A DNA stretch of 48,591 nt from an uncultured Methylococcaceae bacterium (GTDB lineage Bacteria > Pseudomonadota > Gammaproteobacteria > Methylococcales > Methylococcaceae): the NCBI GenBank assembly GCA_903859815.1, contig CAIOOA010000116.1, positions 1 to 48,591 of the forward strand, read 5' to 3'. Numbering within the stretch: the first letter of the stretch is position 1; every line of letters starts with the position of its first letter. Below, piece after piece: positions 35,236 to 44,506 of the stretch. The notes below the pieces were generated by a model, which did no database searches, was not told where the DNA came from, and saw only the letters and a list, made by a program, of their open reading frames with translations. The position numbers and the translations under genes are program-made.

Positions 35236-37599
35236 TCAAAAGCTCTCATCGGGTTGGTAGGGTGTGCCGGTTTTGGATAGTCGCAAACGGTTTAGCAGTC
35301 CATTCCAGTCTCTGGAAACTTCCGCCTGTTCCAGCCAGCTTGAAAGCTTTTCAAAACTGCCTTGGGTTTCATCGATTAAACGCTCTGCCAATTCGGCCCT
35401 TATGTCCTGGGGACAAGTCTTGGCATGGTCGGTCAGAAAATCCAGCAACTCATCAGAAGGAACTTTATCCAAGGGCGGCAGGATGCGCAATTGAAATTTT
35501 TCATGCGTCAACTTTGGCTTGGTTTCATTCAATAAGCGGGCAATGCCGGCGTGTTTGTCCGCCTGGGCTTCGATGGACAGGCTGCACACGAGCCGGATGG
35601 TGTTCGGGCAACGGGTCGCCAGATAGTCACTGACAAAACCCAGCCAGTCTGTCAGTTGTTGCGGGTTCAGCGGGGCTTGGTAATGTTCCAGTACGCCATC
35701 GCCTTGTGTGCCGGAAGACGCTGAGGGTTCGGGCGCTTTTCCAAATAAACCCCAGTGCAGCCATAACAATGGGCGCAGACCCGGCTGTGGGTTGGGGGCC
35801 AGCCGCTTTAACACAAGCTCGACATTCTCGCCTTTGCCCGCTTCAAAAAGACCGGCCAGTTCGTGCTCCAAATCCACCCGCAGATTCTGCCGGGAGGGGG
35901 GAAATTGCAAGTCATGCTTGTAGATCGCGGCTCGCCCATGCAAAGCCCCTTTGGCGGCTTCCAACAATTGCTCATGGACCTTGCCCATGTGATTGCCAGC
36001 TTCGCCATACGGAACCAAGGCCATGACTCTTGCGGAATTGCTCCCCACCAGATTGCTGAGATATTCGTTTGTGCGGCCCTTTTGCGAAATGCGGTCCAGC
36101 AGCAAATGGGCCAATGCCTTGCGCAAATTTTCTTGCGGAACATCGGTACGCCAATAACGATAATCCGCCCGGAAGGCCAAGCTTTGAATTTCAACCAGGT
36201 CGGTTTGCAACTGATGCAGCGCCACCACCGGGTCCAAGCCTTGCCTTAACCAAGCCTGCAACCAAGCAACCGGCAATTCCAAAGGATCAGCCGGTTTGAG
36301 CTTACGCTGGCGAAACAGCACCAATGGCACTTTGGGGAAATATCCAGCCAAGTCGATAGGCGGGTCTTGCTCGGTGTTAATGAACAGCACGGCGGGCGGG
36401 TGTTTCGACAATAAGTTTGCCAATACGCGCAGGGGCAAACGCTCAGTTCCTAAGCGCAATAATGGTTCCACGCCCTTTTCGATCTGCCCATGCACATAGA
36501 CCCAATGCGGGTTGCTGATGGCAAGTTCATCTTTCAACTCTGCCACCGTGTCGGGCCGACGCACATAGGGTAGCGGATCATGCTTGTCATTCCAAACCGC
36601 TTGTAAGGTTTGATGCAAACGTAGACGATGGCTACCATCGCTGTCCAACCCGTCTAGCAGCAATATATGGTTGGGAACCGTGGTATGGATGTCCAACACC
36701 GGGTCGGGTGTTTGTCCACTCAGGAAAACCCAGCCTTTTTGGGCCAAGACATGGCCTTGCCAAGTGGTCAGCCGCCACGGCAAGCGACAAATTTCAGGCA
36801 TGGGGCTGGCAATGCGTAAGCGCAAACCCGCGCGTAGCGGGGTGGGCGAAGCACGGTCTTTGTCTAACTGCTGGAAGGCGGAACGGAAAATCTTGTCGTG
36901 CTCGTGCTGGGTTTTGCCTTTGCCTTCGCCGAACAAGGCATCGAATAAGATTTGCCCATTAGTTTGGCTGGCGGCATCCCAATCCATTAGCGCCGGCAAG
37001 CCTTGCCAAACCTCATCCCAATCGCGGCGGGTGGTCAGAAAGGGTTCCCGACCGGGGATACGATATTGAGTGACGCATTCACCCGCCTGTTGTTCCACAT
37101 AGATCGACAAAGCATACTCACCCGTTTCCAAGTCGCTAGGTTTGCTTTGGGTTTTGGGTTTGACTAGATCGATCAGCCGCTTGCCTAGTTTTTTGAATTC
37201 CTCTTGTCGTTTCGATGTTGAAAGCGTTAACAAGGGTTTATCCGGTGTGCCGCAGCCTTTTAGCTGAGTTAAAGCAGGGACAAATTCTTCTATTAGGCTG
37301 TGATGGAAAAACACCGGAATGAGGGTCAGTTCCTTACGCTGATATTTTTCCAATAAATATGGCAATTCATGCTTGTAGATGAATTCAGAGGCAAGAAAGT
37401 TTGGGGTGACCAGCACCAGTGCGATATTGGCCTCGGACAATGCTGAGTCGATCTCTGCTTTCCAGTCATCAGCCTGTTTAATTTGGGTGTCTGTCCAAAT
37501 GGTAAGGGAAGAATACCATTGCAAAGGCTGGAGGAAGCTTTGCAACTCCTTCAAACATTGAGGGTCTTTATTGCTGTAACTGATGAAAACCGAACCCAT
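35236..37599 (-). CDS. TIR-domain effector with degenerate CHAT-like domain
   Basis: The 787-residue protein begins with a TIR domain (about 3-135): FISYSNKD, IWTDTQIKQADDWK, IALVLVTPNFLASEFIYKHE and a Glu (E78) in the place of the NADase catalytic Glu. About 160-450 form a CHAT-like (caspase-related) fold with CRLPWRL and WVYVHGQ, but the usual Cys block is FINTEQ, so it is probably not an active protease. The rest is helical (VMAP-like). ATG 37599 has GAGGAA upstream; longer in-frame sequence up to 37725 derives from a palindromic repeat and is unlikely to be translated. TIR effectors usually deplete NAD+. It is the first gene of the set with MoxR and vWA/C-lectin. Confidence 0.85.
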   Translation of the reverse strand: MGSVFISYSNKDPQCLKELQSFLQPLQWYSSLTIWTDTQIKQADDWKAEIDSALSEANIALVLVTPNFLASEFIYKHELPYLLEKYQRKELTLIPVFFHHSLIEEFVPALTQLKGCGTPDKPLLTLSTSKRQEEFKKLGKRLIDLVKPKTQSKPSDLETGEYALSIYVEQQAGECVTQYRIPGREPFLTTRRDWDEVWQGLPALMDWDAASQTNGQILFDALFGEGKGKTQHEHDKIFRSAFQQLDKDRASPTPLRAGLRLRIASPMPEICRLPWRLTTWQGHVLAQKGWVFLSGQTPDPVLDIHTTVPNHILLLDGLDSDGSHRLRLHQTLQAVWNDKHDPLPYVRRPDTVAELKDELAISNPHWVYVHGQIEKGVEPLLRLGTERLPLRVLANLLSKHPPAVLFINTEQDPPIDLAGYFPKVPLVLFRQRKLKPADPLELPVAWLQAWLRQGLDPVVALHQLQTDLVEIQSLAFRADYRYWRTDVPQENLRKALAHLLLDRISQKGRTNEYLSNLVGSNSARVMALVPYGEAGNHMGKVHEQLLEAAKGALHGRAAIYKHDLQFPPSRQNLRVDLEHELAGLFEAGKGENVELVLKRLAPNPQPGLRPLLWLHWGLFGKAPEPSASSGTQGDGVLEHYQAPLNPQQLTDWLGFVSDYLATRCPNTIRLVCSLSIEAQADKHAGIARLLNETKPKLTHEKFQLRILPPLDKVPSDELLDFLTDHAKTCPQDIRAELAERLIDETQGSFEKLSSWLEQAEVSRDWNGLLNRLRLSKTGTPYQPDESF

Positions 37600-37661
37600 G
37601 GGTTCCTCATGAGGCAATGATGAAATGGCAAGCGTATGGGGGATAGAAAGCGGAGCGTCAA

Positions 37662-37868
37662 TAGCAATTCTCATTTTGGCGAGCAAGCCGTCATTCCGGC
37701 ATGGACTGCCGGAATCCAGTGCCATGGACGGTAACGAGTCGGCTGCGTAAGCGTTTGATTAAGCGCTGTGAGTGAACCCAAGTTTCACTTCCATGTGACT
37801 GGATTCCTGCTTCCCGGCAGGAATGACGGGTTACATGTCAACTCTTGACCTCATAATGAGTATTGCTG
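37662..37868. repeat. AGCAATTCTCATT element upstream of the TIR gene
   Basis: Terminal inverted repeats agcaattctcatt (37663-37675) and aatgagtattgct (37855-37867), 12 of 13 pairing, enclosing the gtcattccggcatgg/ggcaggaatgac inner inverted repeat. Same family as 33967-34253. No clear target duplication is seen. With the array below, it fills 37600-38116, where no gene is found. Confidence 0.75.
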
Positions 37869-37874
37869 GAGCGC

Positions 37875-38113
37875 CAAAGCAAGCTTTGACGCTCCGGTCC
37901 TTGGTCAAAGCAAGCTTTGACGCTCCGGTCTCTGGTCAAAGCAAGCTTTGATGCTCCGGTCCCTGGTCAAAGCAAGCTTTGATGCTCCGGTTCTTGGTCA
38001 AAGCAAGCTTTGACGCTCCGGTTCTTGGTCAAAGCAAGCTTTGACGCTCCGGTCCTTGGTCAAAGCAAGCTTTGACGCTCCGGTTCTTGGTCAAAGCAAG
38101 CTTTGACGCTCCA
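37875..38113. repeat. 31-bp tandem palindromic array (8 copies)
   Basis: Eight copies start at 37875, 37906, 37937, 37968, 37999, 38030, 38061 and 38092, spaced exactly 31 bp. Each holds the hairpin tcaaagc-aa-gctttga, then ctccggt plus a short variable part. The copies differ by only a few substitutions. Not a CRISPR array, since there are no unique spacers. It lies between the TIR gene and the end of the RND operon, so it may act as terminator or chromosomal binding site. Confidence 0.9.
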
Positions 38114-38116
38114 ATC

Positions 38117-39574
38117 CTAGGGGAAAAACGCCGGTTCCTGCGGTTTGGGCAAGGGCGCGGTTTCCTCGGCTTTCACGATCCAACCACCGCCCATGGCGCG
38201 GTAAAGGCCAATGGCGGAGATGAAATTATTACTTTGCGCTTGCACTAGATCAATTTGCGCATCAAACAACTGCCGCACCGAGTCGAGATAAGTCAGGTAG
38301 TCGGTGTAACCTTCATCATAACGAATCTTCGACAGCCGGAAATAAGTCTCCACCGATTTGACCCGTAAGGCTTGGCTGTCCCGTGACTCTTTGGTTTTGA
38401 TTGTGCCTATCATCGCATTTTCAAATTCTCTAAAACCGGATAGGATGGAACGATGATAATTCGCCAAGGTTGACCGTTGCTCGGCCTCTGCCGCTTGGAC
38501 TTGACCTTCAATCCTGCCCGCCGTGAAAATCGGCATGGCAAGGTTCGCTCCTATGGACCAGAAATTGGCACCGGGAGTCATCAGCGTCCCCATTTGCGTA
38601 CTCAGTTGACCAATATCCCCGGTTAAGGATATTTTGGGGAAGTAATTACCTCGTGCCACACCTATACGGGCGTTGGCCGCGATCAAGCGCTGTTCTGCCA
38701 AGGCGATGTCAGGACGGCGCAGCAGCAGATCGGACGGCAAGCCAGACGGCGCGGCAGGGACATTCAGTTCATCCAGAGTCAACCCACGCTGAATCTTGCC
38801 GGGATTGCGACCTAATAGGATGCTAATGGCATTTTCGGTTTCGACGATGTTTTTTTCGAAAATAGGAATTTGCGCACTGCGCCGCTCCAATTCCGATTCC
38901 GCCTGGGTGACTTCCAGTTCCGAGGTGTAGCCTTCTTGGAAACGCAATCTCGCAATGTGGAGCGCCTCTTTGAGCGTTTCCACGATCTCTTGGGTGATTT
39001 CAAGGTCTCTGTCGTAGGTACGCAACTGAACATAGGACGTGGCGACATCGCTAACCAAGGTTAGCATGACCCCACGCTGAAACGCCTCAGAGGCCAGCAT
39101 TTCGGCAAAAGCCGCTTCATTGGCGCGGCGTAACTGACCCCAAATATCCAACTCCCAGTTCATCTGCGGACCCATCCTGGCATAGTCGAAATCAGGGCCA
39201 CCGACATCAATGCCGGGAATTGAAAAATTGAACATCTTCGCGCTGTTCTGTTTACGCAGATATTCGGCCCCGCCACTCACCTGTGGAAACAGGTGCGAAC
39301 GGGTAGTCCCATAGTACCCCATGAACCTATCAACATCGGCAACTGCTATCTGAAGGTCATAACTGCCTTTGATGGCTTGATCCACCAACTTGTTCAGCAC
39401 CGGGTCGCCTAATTGACTCCACCATTGGGTATTGCTGAAATCCCGTGCATTCTGTTCGGTGAATCGCCATTGCTTCGGCGTATCGACCACGGGCTTCTGA
39501 TAATCCGGCCCGACTTTCCAGCAGCCCGCCAACAGTACCAGCAAAAAGGTGGCGAATAGCTTAAGCATGGCCAT
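38117..39574 (-). CDS. RND efflux outer-membrane lipoprotein (NodT/OprM family)
   Basis: The 485-residue protein starts with a lipoprotein signal (LLAGC, Cys 18), followed by GPDYQKPVVDTPKQWR, typical of NodT/OprM factors, and helical outer-membrane-efflux repeats (for example LRTYDRDLEITQEIVETLKE, ALHIARLRFQEGYTSELEVT). It forms the outer-membrane channel of a tripartite pump. Its start overlaps the end of the inner-membrane gene by 14 bp, so translation is coupled. Confidence 0.93.
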   Translation of the reverse strand: MAMLKLFATFLLVLLAGCWKVGPDYQKPVVDTPKQWRFTEQNARDFSNTQWWSQLGDPVLNKLVDQAIKGSYDLQIAVADVDRFMGYYGTTRSHLFPQVSGGAEYLRKQNSAKMFNFSIPGIDVGGPDFDYARMGPQMNWELDIWGQLRRANEAAFAEMLASEAFQRGVMLTLVSDVATSYVQLRTYDRDLEITQEIVETLKEALHIARLRFQEGYTSELEVTQAESELERRSAQIPIFEKNIVETENAISILLGRNPGKIQRGLTLDELNVPAAPSGLPSDLLLRRPDIALAEQRLIAANARIGVARGNYFPKISLTGDIGQLSTQMGTLMTPGANFWSIGANLAMPIFTAGRIEGQVQAAEAEQRSTLANYHRSILSGFREFENAMIGTIKTKESRDSQALRVKSVETYFRLSKIRYDEGYTDYLTYLDSVRQLFDAQIDLVQAQSNNFISAIGLYRAMGGGWIVKAEETAPLPKPQEPAFFP

Positions 39575-42500
39575 CCCCCTCCGGTTTATTGCCGTCTTGC
39601 GGAGATTTTTCTTTCACACTGGGTTTATCCAAATATTCCATATCAATGACATCCTCCGGTATTTTGTCGTCTTCTATTTTGCCAGCTTGCGGGACGTTTC
39701 CACGCTTTGACCGTTTCTCCACCACATAGAACGATACGGGGATGAGGAAAATGGCAAGGGTGGTCGCAGCAATCATGCCGCCAATAACGGTGTAACCCAA
39801 GACCTGCCGCGACAAGGAGCCGGCTCCACTGGCAACCGCCAACGGTACGCAGCCCAAAATAAACGAGAACGCGGTCATCAAGATAGGCCGCAAGCGCAGA
39901 CGGGCCGCTTCCAGGGAGGCATCAATGACGGACTTGCCTTCGTCAACGCCCATCTTGGCAAACTCAACGATGAGGATGGCGTTTTTAGCGGCTAGGCCGA
40001 TGAGCATGACTAGGCCAATCTGGGCATACAGGTTCATTTCAAAGCCGCCTAATTTGAGTCCCGCGAATGCGCCGAACACGGCAATCGGGGTGCCGAGCAA
40101 CACGCTGAAAGGCAGGCTCCAGCTTTCGTACAGTGCGGACAAGATCAGGAATACGCAGAAGATGGCAAACGCAAACACCGCCGCTGGCGAGATGCCTTGT
40201 TGGGCCAGCTTTTCTTGGTAGCTCATGCCAAGATAGCCGTATCCCATTTCGTTCGGCATGGTTTCGGCGAACACTTCTTCCAAAGCCTTCATCGCTTGCG
40301 CCGAGCTAAAGCCCGGCCTCGCTGTGACATTGATTTGCTCGCTACGATAGAGGTTGTAGCGCATGACGAATTCCGGCCCTTCTGTTTTGCGAACAGTGGT
40401 CAGCGTGTTCAGCGGCACGGTGTCACCCACGCTATTGCGCACACTGAACAGGCCCATCGTGTTAGTGTCTTTGCGGAAGTCGCCCTCGGCTTGCACAAAC
40501 ACCTGCCATTGCCGCCCAAAGCGATTAAAGTAATTGACCATGCCCGACCCCATGTAGACCTGCAAGGTTCTGTAGACATCAGCCAACAAAACGCCTTGTT
40601 TCAACACCTTGTCACGATCCACATCCACGAAAAGTTGCGGAACCGAGGGCAGTGCGGTCGTCATGGCACGGGCGATTTCAGGCCGCTGATTGGCCGCCGC
40701 GAGGAATCTCGCGGTATTCTCGGCTAGGAAGGCGACATCCTTGCCGGCCCGGTCTTGCAATACCATGGTCACCCCGCCCGAAGTGCCGACGCCTGGAATG
40801 GCGGGCGGAGGAAACGCGAAGCCGATGGCTCCGGGTATCTTCGACATTTCACTGTTGATGTGGTTGCGAATGGCGATGTATTGCTCTTCCGGCTTGGTGC
40901 GCTCCGCCCAATTCTTGAGCGCAATGAAGAAGAAAGTGTTGTAGGTGGTGTTGGCCTGACTCAACATGTTGAAGCCGATGACCGATGAGTAATACTGCAC
41001 ACCGGGTGTATTCTTTAATATTTCCTCGACTTGCTGAGTCACCTCCTCAGTGCGTTGCAATGAGGACACGTTGGGAAGCTGGATGGCGGCAAAGAGATAG
41101 CCTTGGTCTTCATCCGGCAAAAAGCCCATCGGAATATTCTTACCCAAGAACCCTGCCATGCCCGCCAACAGGGCCAGAAATAACATGCTGATGATGCTTT
41201 TGCGGATCAACACCGAACAAAAGCTCACATAACCATTATTGGTTTTGCCAAAGCCCCAATTGAATAAATCGAAGAATTTCTGCAATGGACCTTTGCCTCG
41301 CACCCTAGGCTTAAGCAACAAAGCCGCCAAGGCAGGGCTTAACGAAAGCGAATTGAAGGTGGAGATCATCACCGACACGCCGACGGTGACGGCAAATTGT
41401 TGGTAAAGACTACCGGTGATACCGGGAATAAACACCGTCGGCATGAACACAGCAATCAACACCAGCGAAGTGCCGATGATTGGCCCGGTCACTTCCTTCA
41501 TCGTCTGAAGCGTGGCCTCCTTGGGGCTTAAGCCTTTTTCGATGTGATGCTCGACCGCCTCGACGACGACAATGGGGTCGTCCACCACCAAGCCAATTGC
41601 CAACACTAGGCCAAACAGCGACAGGGTGTTGATGGAGAAGCCCAACATCGGGAATAGCATGAACGTGCCAATCAGCGACACTGGCACGGCCAGCAGCGGA
41701 ATCAACGTAGGCCGCCAGCCTTGCAGGAACAGGAACACCACGAAAATGACCAGTACCAGCGCCTCGAACAAGGTATGCTTGATCTCGTTAATGCCTTCGG
41801 TAACCGCCAAGGTGGTGTCCAAAGCAACCACATAGTCCAAATCTTCGGGGAAGCGCTTCTTCAACTCGATCATCAACTTCTTCGCGCCCTCGGCGGCGTC
41901 AATGGCGTTGGTGTCGGGCAACTGGTATAGCGCGACTAAGGCCGACGGCTGGCCGTTGAGCCGGCCTTTCATGTCGTAAGTCTGTGCGCCAAGTTCGATG
42001 CGGCCCACATCCTTGACCCGCACAATGGAACCCGACGGGTTGGCGCGTAGCACGATGTCGCCAAACTCTTCCTCGGTCTCCAAGCGGCCTTGGGCGCGGA
42101 CGGCGTAGGTGAACTCCTGTCCGGGCGGAACTGGTTCGCCGCCGACCCGTCCCGCCGGGTTGACATTGTTCTGCGTTTGGATGGCGGAGATGATTTCAGG
42201 GATGGTGATGTTGAGTTTGGCGAGACGGTCTGGCTCGACCCATATTCGCATCGCATACTGGCCGGCACCAAACACCGACACGCTGGCGATGCCCTTCACG
42301 CGTGTCATCTGGTCGTTGATGTTGATGAAGGCGTAGTTGGCCAAGAAAACGTTGTCGTAAGTCCCCTTCGGCGAATACAGCGCAAACATGATTAGCGGCG
42401 AGGCCGTGGACTTTAACACGTTGACACCAAAATTACGCACGTCTTGAGGCAATTGCGACTCCGCCTGTGACATACGCATTTGCGACAGCACTTGCGAGAT

Positions 42501-42803
42501 GTTTGGGTCGGCACCCACCGCGAAGTTGACCCGCAAGGTCATCTGCCCATTATTGGCGTTGATGGAATACATGTAGTTCATGTTGTCCACGCCTGACATC
42601 TGCTGCTCGATAGGCGTGGCGACGGACTGTTCAACGGTGGAAGCGTCTGCGCCAGTGAAGGTCGTCTGAACTTGGATTTCCGGCGGCGCAATATTGGGAA
42701 ATTGGGCAACCGGCAATTCCATCATGGAAGCGAGGCCGAGCATGACCATCAAGATGGCGATGACAATCGCCACTATGGGTCTGTTGATAAAAAATTTGGC
42801 CAT
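39561..42803 (-). CDS. RND inner-membrane multidrug transporter (AcrB/HAE1 family)
   Basis: The 1080-residue protein is a full-length HAE1 RND pump: N-terminal MAKFFINRPIVAIVIAILMV, porter-domain FTGADASTVEQSV, the proton-relay LVVDDPIVVVEAVEHHIEKG in TM4, and the AKNAILIVEFA stretch of TM10. It exports hydrophobic drugs or bile-like compounds using the proton gradient. The C-terminal tail (about 1035-1080) is long and charged. A GGAGGT ribosome-binding site lies upstream within the adaptor gene end. Operon order adaptor-pump-channel is standard. Confidence 0.95.
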   Translation of the reverse strand: MAKFFINRPIVAIVIAILMVMLGLASMMELPVAQFPNIAPPEIQVQTTFTGADASTVEQSVATPIEQQMSGVDNMNYMYSINANNGQMTLRVNFAVGADPNISQVLSQMRMSQAESQLPQDVRNFGVNVLKSTASPLIMFALYSPKGTYDNVFLANYAFININDQMTRVKGIASVSVFGAGQYAMRIWVEPDRLAKLNITIPEIISAIQTQNNVNPAGRVGGEPVPPGQEFTYAVRAQGRLETEEEFGDIVLRANPSGSIVRVKDVGRIELGAQTYDMKGRLNGQPSALVALYQLPDTNAIDAAEGAKKLMIELKKRFPEDLDYVVALDTTLAVTEGINEIKHTLFEALVLVIFVVFLFLQGWRPTLIPLLAVPVSLIGTFMLFPMLGFSINTLSLFGLVLAIGLVVDDPIVVVEAVEHHIEKGLSPKEATLQTMKEVTGPIIGTSLVLIAVFMPTVFIPGITGSLYQQFAVTVGVSVMISTFNSLSLSPALAALLLKPRVRGKGPLQKFFDLFNWGFGKTNNGYVSFCSVLIRKSIISMLFLALLAGMAGFLGKNIPMGFLPDEDQGYLFAAIQLPNVSSLQRTEEVTQQVEEILKNTPGVQYYSSVIGFNMLSQANTTYNTFFFIALKNWAERTKPEEQYIAIRNHINSEMSKIPGAIGFAFPPPAIPGVGTSGGVTMVLQDRAGKDVAFLAENTARFLAAANQRPEIARAMTTALPSVPQLFVDVDRDKVLKQGVLLADVYRTLQVYMGSGMVNYFNRFGRQWQVFVQAEGDFRKDTNTMGLFSVRNSVGDTVPLNTLTTVRKTEGPEFVMRYNLYRSEQINVTARPGFSSAQAMKALEEVFAETMPNEMGYGYLGMSYQEKLAQQGISPAAVFAFAIFCVFLILSALYESWSLPFSVLLGTPIAVFGAFAGLKLGGFEMNLYAQIGLVMLIGLAAKNAILIVEFAKMGVDEGKSVIDASLEAARLRLRPILMTAFSFILGCVPLAVASGAGSLSRQVLGYTVIGGMIAATTLAIFLIPVSFYVVEKRSKRGNVPQAGKIEDDKIPEDVIDMEYLDKPSVKEKSPQDGNKPEGDGHA

Positions 42804-42809
42804 TGGGGG

Positions 42810-44006
42810 CTACCTCCCCGCTGCGGGGGCTTCTACGAAAGGTCTGGGATTGACCTTACTCCCGGGACGAACCTTCAGTATGCCTTCGGCCACCACCCGT
42901 TCGCCAGGTTTCAAGCCTTCTTCAATCACCCACTGCGTACCTACCGTCTCGGCGGGCTTCACCGGGCGGATTTCCACCGTGTTGTCAGCATTAACCACCG
43001 CCACCATGCGACGACCCTGCATTTCCCCGACGGCCCGTTGCGGAACCAGCAAAGCGCCACGTCTGATCCCAACTGTCGCCCTTACTCTGGCGAACTGACC
43101 GGGCCGCAGTATGTTTCTTGGATTAGGAAAGAGGGTGGCGACTTGGATCGTGCCAGTCTTCACATCCACTTGGCGATCCGCGAAGAAAAACGTGCCGCCT
43201 TCGGGGTACACGGTGCCATCAGCCAAATTCAACTGCAATGGCGGTTGATCGTGCGGGTTTTTCTCGTTGCGGGCAAAGTACATGTATTGCTGTTCGCTTA
43301 ATGGGACGAAAGCTTTAATCGGATTGACCTTGGACACAGTCGTCAAGACCGGGTTGGCGGTGCTAGGCCCCACCAGATTGCCCAATTGCGCTTTGGAAAG
43401 CCCTGCGATGCCATCAATAGGGGAAGTAATCTTAGTGAAGCCTAGCGAGAGTTGGGCGCTTTCCACGGCGGCTTTGGCAGCGACCACCTCCGCTTGAGCT
43501 TGCGCCTCACGGCCAACGGCGTTATCCCGTTCCCGGACACTGACGGCGTTTTCTGGCAAAAGCCTTTGGATACGCTCCATATCGAGGCGAGCGGTCACCA
43601 GCAAAGCCTCTTGGCGGGCGAGATTGCCTTTGGCCTGGTTCAAGCTGGCTTGGAACGTCCTTGGGTCAATCTCATAAAGCAATTGGCCTTTTTTCACCAA
43701 ATCGCCTTCCTTATAAATCTGCTTGATAAGGTAACCCGTCACTTGGGCTAGGATCTGGGCATTGACCATGCCATCCAGCGTACCCACCCATTCCTGATAA
43801 ATGGGAACATCCCGCTGTTCGACTTGGATAACCTCGACTACGGGCGGTGGGGGCGGCGAGGCGGCAGCGGCCAGTTTTCGCTCTTCCTTGGCTTTGTTCT
43901 CGCATCCCACCAGAAGAAGCGCGAAGAGAGCGCCAACTAAGATAGAACGGAGAATAAACATGAGGTTTTTCATAGTGTTGTTCGCCATATCTTGGTTCTT
44001 CTTCAT
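42810..44006 (-). CDS. RND membrane-fusion adaptor lipoprotein (AcrA family)
   Basis: The 398-residue protein has a lipoprotein signal ending LLLVGC, a lipoyl/hairpin region (WVGTLDGMVNAQILAQVTGY and LVKKGQLLYEIDPRTFQASL) and a beta-barrel domain (FFFADRQVDVKTGTIQVATL). It links the inner pump and outer channel. ATG 44006 is preferred over the upstream TTG; later ATGs (43988, 43973) are also possible, as the signal core begins at MKNLMFILRS. It is the first gene of the operon. No repressor gene is adjacent on either side. Confidence 0.93.
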   Translation of the reverse strand: MKKNQDMANNTMKNLMFILRSILVGALFALLLVGCENKAKEERKLAAAASPPPPPVVEVIQVEQRDVPIYQEWVGTLDGMVNAQILAQVTGYLIKQIYKEGDLVKKGQLLYEIDPRTFQASLNQAKGNLARQEALLVTARLDMERIQRLLPENAVSVRERDNAVGREAQAQAEVVAAKAAVESAQLSLGFTKITSPIDGIAGLSKAQLGNLVGPSTANPVLTTVSKVNPIKAFVPLSEQQYMYFARNEKNPHDQPPLQLNLADGTVYPEGGTFFFADRQVDVKTGTIQVATLFPNPRNILRPGQFARVRATVGIRRGALLVPQRAVGEMQGRRMVAVVNADNTVEIRPVKPAETVGTQWVIEEGLKPGERVVAEGILKVRPGSKVNPRPFVEAPAAGR

Positions 44007-44018
44007 AGCGCCATCCAA

Positions 44019-44506
44019 CGATCCTAAGTGATTAAGGTTGTGTTGCCTGTTACTGCGGAAAAAACTTGCACTCTGAGACTACGTGGCCCACCTGCATATC
44101 TGCAAGTCATCATGGGGACTAAAGTCAATCGGACTCTATTTTACCATTGTGCCGTTATTTTGCCTAAAACGGGGGATGAAACAGCAATTTTCATTTTGGC
44201 GCGAAAGCCTCGTCATTGCGGTATGGATGCCGTACAAATCAGAGGTTTTGCAAATTGAGGCAATGCGCAACGTTAGTCGAGACAGCAAAATAAAATTTTT
44301 GCAATATCCATTAAACAGGCTATGGCATAGCTATACTCATTATTATCAGGCATTAGAAAAAAGAAGGCGGGGTTTCGGCTTGTCTGTTTAAAGTGAGCGA
44401 AACAGGCAAACCTTTTGTCCTCGCGACACACTTTATTGATGCCAACACCGGGTGTGTTTGCTTTAAATCCACACCTTTGTCTTTGACAGCCAACAGGAGA
44501 CATGCC
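44019..44506. other. Gene-free divergent intergenic region
   Basis: The 488 bp between the divergent RND and S74 genes hold no supported gene. At about 44183-44240 there is another fragment of the AGCAATT(C/T)TCATT element with cgtcattgcggtatggatgc. A possible -10 (tatact, 44332-44337) lies upstream of the S74 gene without a good -35. Promoters for both directions must be here but cannot be placed with confidence. Confidence 0.45.

Noticed and set aside
37600-37725. Longer N terminus for the TIR protein
   Set aside because: The extension is translated from the palindromic element at 37662-37868 and there is a good GAGGAA site before ATG 37599.
37875-38113. Array of 31-bp repeats as a CRISPR
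   Set aside because: There are no unique spacers; the whole 31-bp unit repeats, and no cas genes are in the window.
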